A stretch of 64,000 bases of DNA from Notospermus geniculatus (lineage: Eukaryota; Nemertea; Pilidiophora; Heteronemertea; Lineidae): assembly GCA_002633025.1 (NCBI GenBank), contig NMRB01000010.1, positions 815,505-879,504 on the forward strand. The letters run 5' to 3'. Below, one piece after another: positions 59,641 to 64,000 of the stretch. The position numbers were made by a program, and so were the translations under genes. Position 1 is the first letter of the stretch, and every line of letters begins with the position of its first letter. The notes beneath the pieces are model-generated. The model saw nothing but the letters and a program-made list of their open reading frames with translations. It was not told the DNA's origin and did no database searches.

Positions 59641-60880
59641 CTTGGCTGAACAGTTTTGCCGGAACGTACAACTTGTGTGTGAATTTGAATGGTCTTAGCT
59701 GCATTGTCACATTTTTGAACATTCAAAAATGTCGAAGGCAGGAGTTAGCAGTCTATTAACATCCAGGTATTCTTTCACTCGGGCTCATTCTGTGACGACT
59801 GCTAAATAGATCCTTGACTCATTTGGCACCAACTACGAGCTGGCAGCATCTTCCAAATAATAGGTATATCTCAAATAGGATGAGCTTCATTTTATGATTA
59901 GAAAAAAAGGCATAATGCTATCACTTTCATTGTTTCTCAAATTGGTCTGGTCACACGGTACATGGCAGCACTGAAATCGCCAAATTGCAACAAATGCCAT
60001 TACTAAATGAGTTGATACATAGGCATATATTGACCAAACAATCGTAAAAAAGCTGCTGCAGGATTGCGCACATCAGTTTATAGCCAGTGAACACAGAGGG
60101 GAATTAGTGCAAGAGGTCACATTAGTGACATTCAAGTGAACTACCATGGGGGCGGGGGGTTTGCTAATGCTCTCCTTTCATGAGGGCATTCTCAAATGTG
60201 ATGATCACGCTGTATAGTGGAACCCAGTTTACTATGAAAATAATTTGACTGTGTATAGTTAATATGTCACTTTGTATTTGTAAATAATGTACGAGGCATG
60301 CAATGCAATGGTGCATGCCTGTAAATAGTGTACAATAATTTCCACTTCAACTAGGCCCAAGACAACTGCACCATACACAGGTTATGTACAGTTGTGTTGT
60401 ATCTTGTTATACAGAACATGCTGTGGATTGCTGTATGGCAAAGTTTTTGCATGTACAAAATCCTCAATATCTTGAGGTTAATTAACAATTATTTAATTTG
60501 TTTCCTGCACAAGTTACCCATGTTTATTTCTGGGTCTAAAAAGTGCATATCTACTACACATGCACAAGGAGGGTCAATGGTGGATGTTTCCTTTGTGACC
60601 AGTGGTTGATTTTAGGGTATCCAGCTTGGTTGCCAGAAGGTTGAGGACTCCAACAGGCCGGGTTCTCCATTGCATGATATGTTTTTTGTTAGAAATGGGA
60701 CAAATTCTGGTTGTCCAAGTTGCAATTGGGGACGGATATTGCTTATTTGTTGAACAAAATTTGTCACCATTGACAACAAGACAAGATTTCTTGAAGGTCT
60801 TACCCTGGTTACAGAAACCTATCCTGCAAAATGTTTGCAACCTCTTTCCCTGAATATTCCCTGTCATCCTGTTTAAATGT
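59641..60880. repeat. 1.24-kb tandem duplication, copy 1
   Basis: Begins CTTGGCTGAACAGTTTTGCC and ends CCTGTCATCCTGTTTAAATG-T. Nearly identical sequence follows at an offset of 1,240. Frames of 70-130 codons occur in both copies but resemble nothing I know. Confidence 0.92.
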
Positions 60881-62105
60881 CTTGGCTGAACTGTTTTGCC
60901 GGAACGTACAACTTGTGTGTGAATTTGAATGGTCTTCGCTGCATTGTCACATTTTTGAACATTCAAAAATGTCGAAGGCAGGAGTTAGCAGTCTATTAAC
61001 ATCCAGGTATTCTTTCACTCGGGCTCATTCTGTGACGACTGCTAAATAGATCCTTGACTCATTTGGCACCAACTACGAGCTGGCAGCATCTTCCAAATAA
61101 TAGGTATATCTCTAATAGGATGAGCTTCATTTTATGATTAGAAAAAAAGGCATAATGCTATCACTTTAATTGTTTCTCAAATTGGTCTGGTCACACGGTA
61201 CATGGCAGCACTGAAATCGCCAAATTGCAACAAATGCCATTACTAAATGAGTTGATACATACGCATATATTGACCAAACAATCGTAAAAAAGCTGCTGCA
61301 GGATTGCGCACATCAGTTTATAGCCAGTGAACACAGAGGGGAATTGGTACAAGAGGTCACATTAGTGACATTCAAGTGAACTACCATGGGGCGGGGGGTT
61401 TGCTAATGCTCTCCTTTCATGAGGGCATTCTCAAATGTGATGATCACGCTGTATAGTGGAACCCAGTTTACTACGAAAATAATTTGACTGTGTATAGTTA
61501 ATATGTCACTTTGTATTTGTAAATAATGTACGAGGCATGCAATGCAATGGTGCATGCCTGTAAATAGTGTACAATAATTTCCACTTCAACTAGGCCCAAG
61601 ACAACTGCACCATACACAGGTTATGTACAGTTGTGTTGTATCTTGTTATACAGAACATGCTGTGGATTGCTGTATGGCAAAGTTTTTGCATGTACAAAAT
61701 CCTCAATATCTTGAGGTTAATTAACAATTATTTAATTTGTTTCCTGCACAAGTTACCCATGTTTATTTCTGGGTCTAAAAAGTGCATATCTAATACACAT
61801 GCACAAGAAGGGTCAATGGTGGATGTTTCCTTTGTGACCAGTGGTTGATTTTAGGGTATTCAGCTTGGTTGCCAGGAGGTTGAGGACTCCAACAGGCCGG
61901 GTTGTCCATTCGTGTTTTGTTAGAAATGGGACCGTTCTCGTTGTCCAAGTTGCAACTGGGGACGGATATTGCTTATTTGTTGAACAAAATTTGTCACCAT
62001 TGACAACAGGACAGGATTTCTTGAAGGTCTTACCCTGGTTACAGAAACTTATCCTGCAAAATGTTTGCAACCTCTTTCCCTGAATATTCCCTGTCATCCT
62101 GTTTA
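60881..62105. repeat. 1.24-kb tandem duplication, copy 2
   Basis: Same order as copy 1, with a few small deletions (for example near 61905-61935) that break the frames. Ends CCTGTCATCCTGTTTAA, then diverges. Confidence 0.92.
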
Positions 62106-62470
62106 ATTTATTTACGAGATTAATAATCCGTATAGGATATTCCATTACCAAGTCTTTTTGCAAATTCACATTTCACAGATAAGAAGTTGCACACATTATT
62201 GCTGATTCATGGACCCTTTTTTCTTACAATACATCTTTTCGAGAAGATGCCGTAGTCTATATTGTTCAGTAATTCTAAAATACTGTAGTTTGTAATTTTG
62301 CAGCTCTAGCAAGTTTTGCAGAGATAAATTGTGGGGGAATTTTGTAAGTTGTATAGTCAACCACTCGATTTATTGAGCCTTATTTTGCAGGAACCTCAGA
62401 TTGTGCTTTATATCCAGTCACAAAAATTAAGGTGATGTAAATAAAACAATTTACACTATAAGTTATATGG

Positions 62471-62602
62471 TTGTCATTGTTCTTCTCTCATCTTCTTCAT
62501 GCGGTTGTCTTTGTGCTTCTCTCATCTTCTTCATGCGGTTGTCTTTGTTCTTCTCTCATCTTCTTCATGCGGTTGTCTTTGTTCTTCTCTCATGTTCTTC
62601 AT
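62471..62602. repeat. Minisatellite, 34-bp period, about 3.8 copies
   Basis: Units of GGTTGTCTTTGTTCTTCTCT-CATCTTCTTCATGC repeat with almost no change. Pyrimidine-rich on the plus strand. Confidence 0.93.
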
Positions 62603-62619
62603 GATTTCTCATGTAGGCA

Positions 62620-62999
62620 AATCCTGACCTTTACATGCATGTCAAATTTCGGCCTGATTTGACTTCAAACATGGCCACCAGGTGGCATAACCCAAAAATC
62701 ATCAAAGTGCAGTAACTCAGGAACGCCTTAACCCAAAGCGCTCCAATGTGCAATGTGGCCCCCTGCAGATGACCTTTATGTCCATGCGAAGTTTCGGCCC
62801 AATCGGACATCCAATATGGCTGCCAGGTGGCGTAACCCGAAAATCATCAAAGTGCTGTAACTCGGGAACGACTTGACCCAAAACGCTCCAATGTGCTATG
62901 TAGTCCCCTGCAGATGACCTTTATGTGCATGTGAAGTTCCAGCCCGATCGGACATCCAATATGGCCGCCAGGTGGCATTAACCCAAAAATCATCAAAGT
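62620..62999. repeat. Tandem repeat, 145-bp period, about 2.6 copies
   Basis: ATGGCC-CCAGGTGGC recurs at 62671, 62816 and 62961, with GACCTTTATGT-CATG and AAAATCATCAAAGTG in each unit. Units differ by roughly 10 percent by eye. Confidence 0.9.
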
Positions 63000-63079
63000 C
63001 TTTTCTGGGAATGACTTGACCCAGATTCCTCATAACTGATATGTACCTCTCTCTGTCATTAGACTATTATGTCCAACCC

Positions 63080-64000
63080 AGTGAGCACATGGTCCATGGA
63101 CCATTTCATTTTCCGTTATCTTCATCAGAACAGCTTGGCAGGAGGCGTGGAAACGTTTGGTACCTCCTGTCAAAAGTGTCTCCTTACCCAAAGTTTTTCG
63201 CCCAAGCCCAAGTCGCTCCGTCCTGCGTCACATAATGGAATATAACGGCGAATTACGGTAGAAAATGCGAAAGCAGGACTCTGGTCTGTTTTGAAGAAGG
63301 ATACACCTACAAAATGACACCAATTGTGTCCCGTTATCTTCATCAGAACAGTTCGGCAGGAGGCGTGGAAACTTTTGGTACCTCCAAAGTTTTTCGCCCA
63401 AGGACAGTTCGCTTTCGTCCTGCGTTACATAATGGAATATGACGGCGAATTACGGTAGAAAATGCAAAAGCAGGACTCTGGTCTGTTTAGAAGAAGGATA
63501 CACCTACAAAATGACACCAATTTTGTTCCGTTATCTTCATCAGAACACCATGGCAGGAGGCGTGGAAACTTTTGGTACCTCCAACGTTTTCCGCCCAAGG
63601 ACAGTTCGCTTCGTCCTGCGTTACATAATGGAATATGACGGCGAATTATGGTAGAAAATGCGAAAGCAGGACTCTGGTCTGTTTAGAAGAAGGATGCACC
63701 TACAAAATGACACCAATTGTGTCCCGTTATCTTCATCAGAACATTTCGGCAGGAGGCGTGGAAACTTTTGGTACCTCCAAAGTTTTTCGCCCAAGGACAG
63801 TTCGCTTTCGTCCTGCGTTACATAATGGAATATGGCGGCGAATTACGGTAGAAAATGCGAAAGCAGGACTCTGGTCTATTTAGAAGAAGGATACACCTAC
63901 AAAATGACACCAATTTTGTTCCGTTATCTTCGTCAGAACAGCTCGGCAGGAGGCGTGGAAACTTTTGGTACCTCCAAAGTTTTTCGCCCAAGGACAGTTC
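63080..64000. repeat. Satellite-like tandem array, ~197-bp period, at least 4.5 copies, running off the window
   Basis: GGAGGCGTGGAAAC starts at 63141, 63359, 63556, 63752 and 63949. Spacing is 218, 197, 196 and 197; the first unit has about 21 extra bases. Each unit contains CCTGCGT-ACATAATGGAATA and GAAAATGCGAAAGCAGGACT. The period is not a multiple of 3, so it is not a coding repeat. Confidence 0.93.

Noticed and set aside
60574-62169. Minus-strand frames of 118-130 codons in both copies of the 1.24-kb duplication
   Set aside because: They are broken by indels between copies, have no recognisable domain, and owe their similarity to the duplication itself.
63439-63883. Overlapping 70-80 codon frames in the terminal array that look like a repeated protein
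   Set aside because: The 197-bp period is not a multiple of 3, so the frame changes from unit to unit. The frames are a by-product of the satellite.

Overview
The window is animal genomic DNA: two multi-exon genes with GT-AG introns, a scaffold-type assembly with two N runs and two single Ns, and a dense background of foldback (MITE-like) repeats. Exon sequence is very close to bilaterian orthologues. The background is rich in short palindromes such as TAGGCCTA, ACATGT and ACCGGT, as seen in marine invertebrate deuterostomes. An echinoderm or a related group is my best guess, but it rests on composition only.

Layout. (1) 62-4012, minus strand: the first three coding exons of a retinol dehydrogenase-like short-chain dehydrogenase. 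Its 3' part lies left of base 1. (2) 4013-8020: intergenic region with three foldback elements and a convincing promoter for the next gene (CRE palindrome, CCAAT box, YY1-like site, GC box). (3) 8021-56067, plus strand: a complete MARK/Par-1 serine/threonine kinase gene spread over 48 kb. I could place 22 exons with matching phases plus one extra alternative exon; with either copy of exon 11 they join to a reading frame of 834 codons plus stop. The protein has a kinase domain with an LKB1-type T-loop, a UBA domain, a long Ser/Thr-rich spacer with a conserved aPKC-type site, and a C-terminal KA1 domain. (4) 56068-64000: the MARK 3' UTR and then repeat-dominated DNA with tandem duplications (417 bp and 1.24 kb) and three tandem arrays (34, 145 and 197 bp periods). 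I recognise no gene there.

The most interesting biology is alternative splicing of MARK. Two tandem 100-nt exons (30301-30400 and 31399-31498) encode alternative versions of the kinase-to-UBA linker. Because 100 is not a multiple of 3, they must be used one at a time. The spacer carries small symmetric cassette exons, two of which look like copies of each other, and there are one or two microexons just before KA1. I found no sign of an unknown enzyme system; the novelty is in splicing and repeat architecture.
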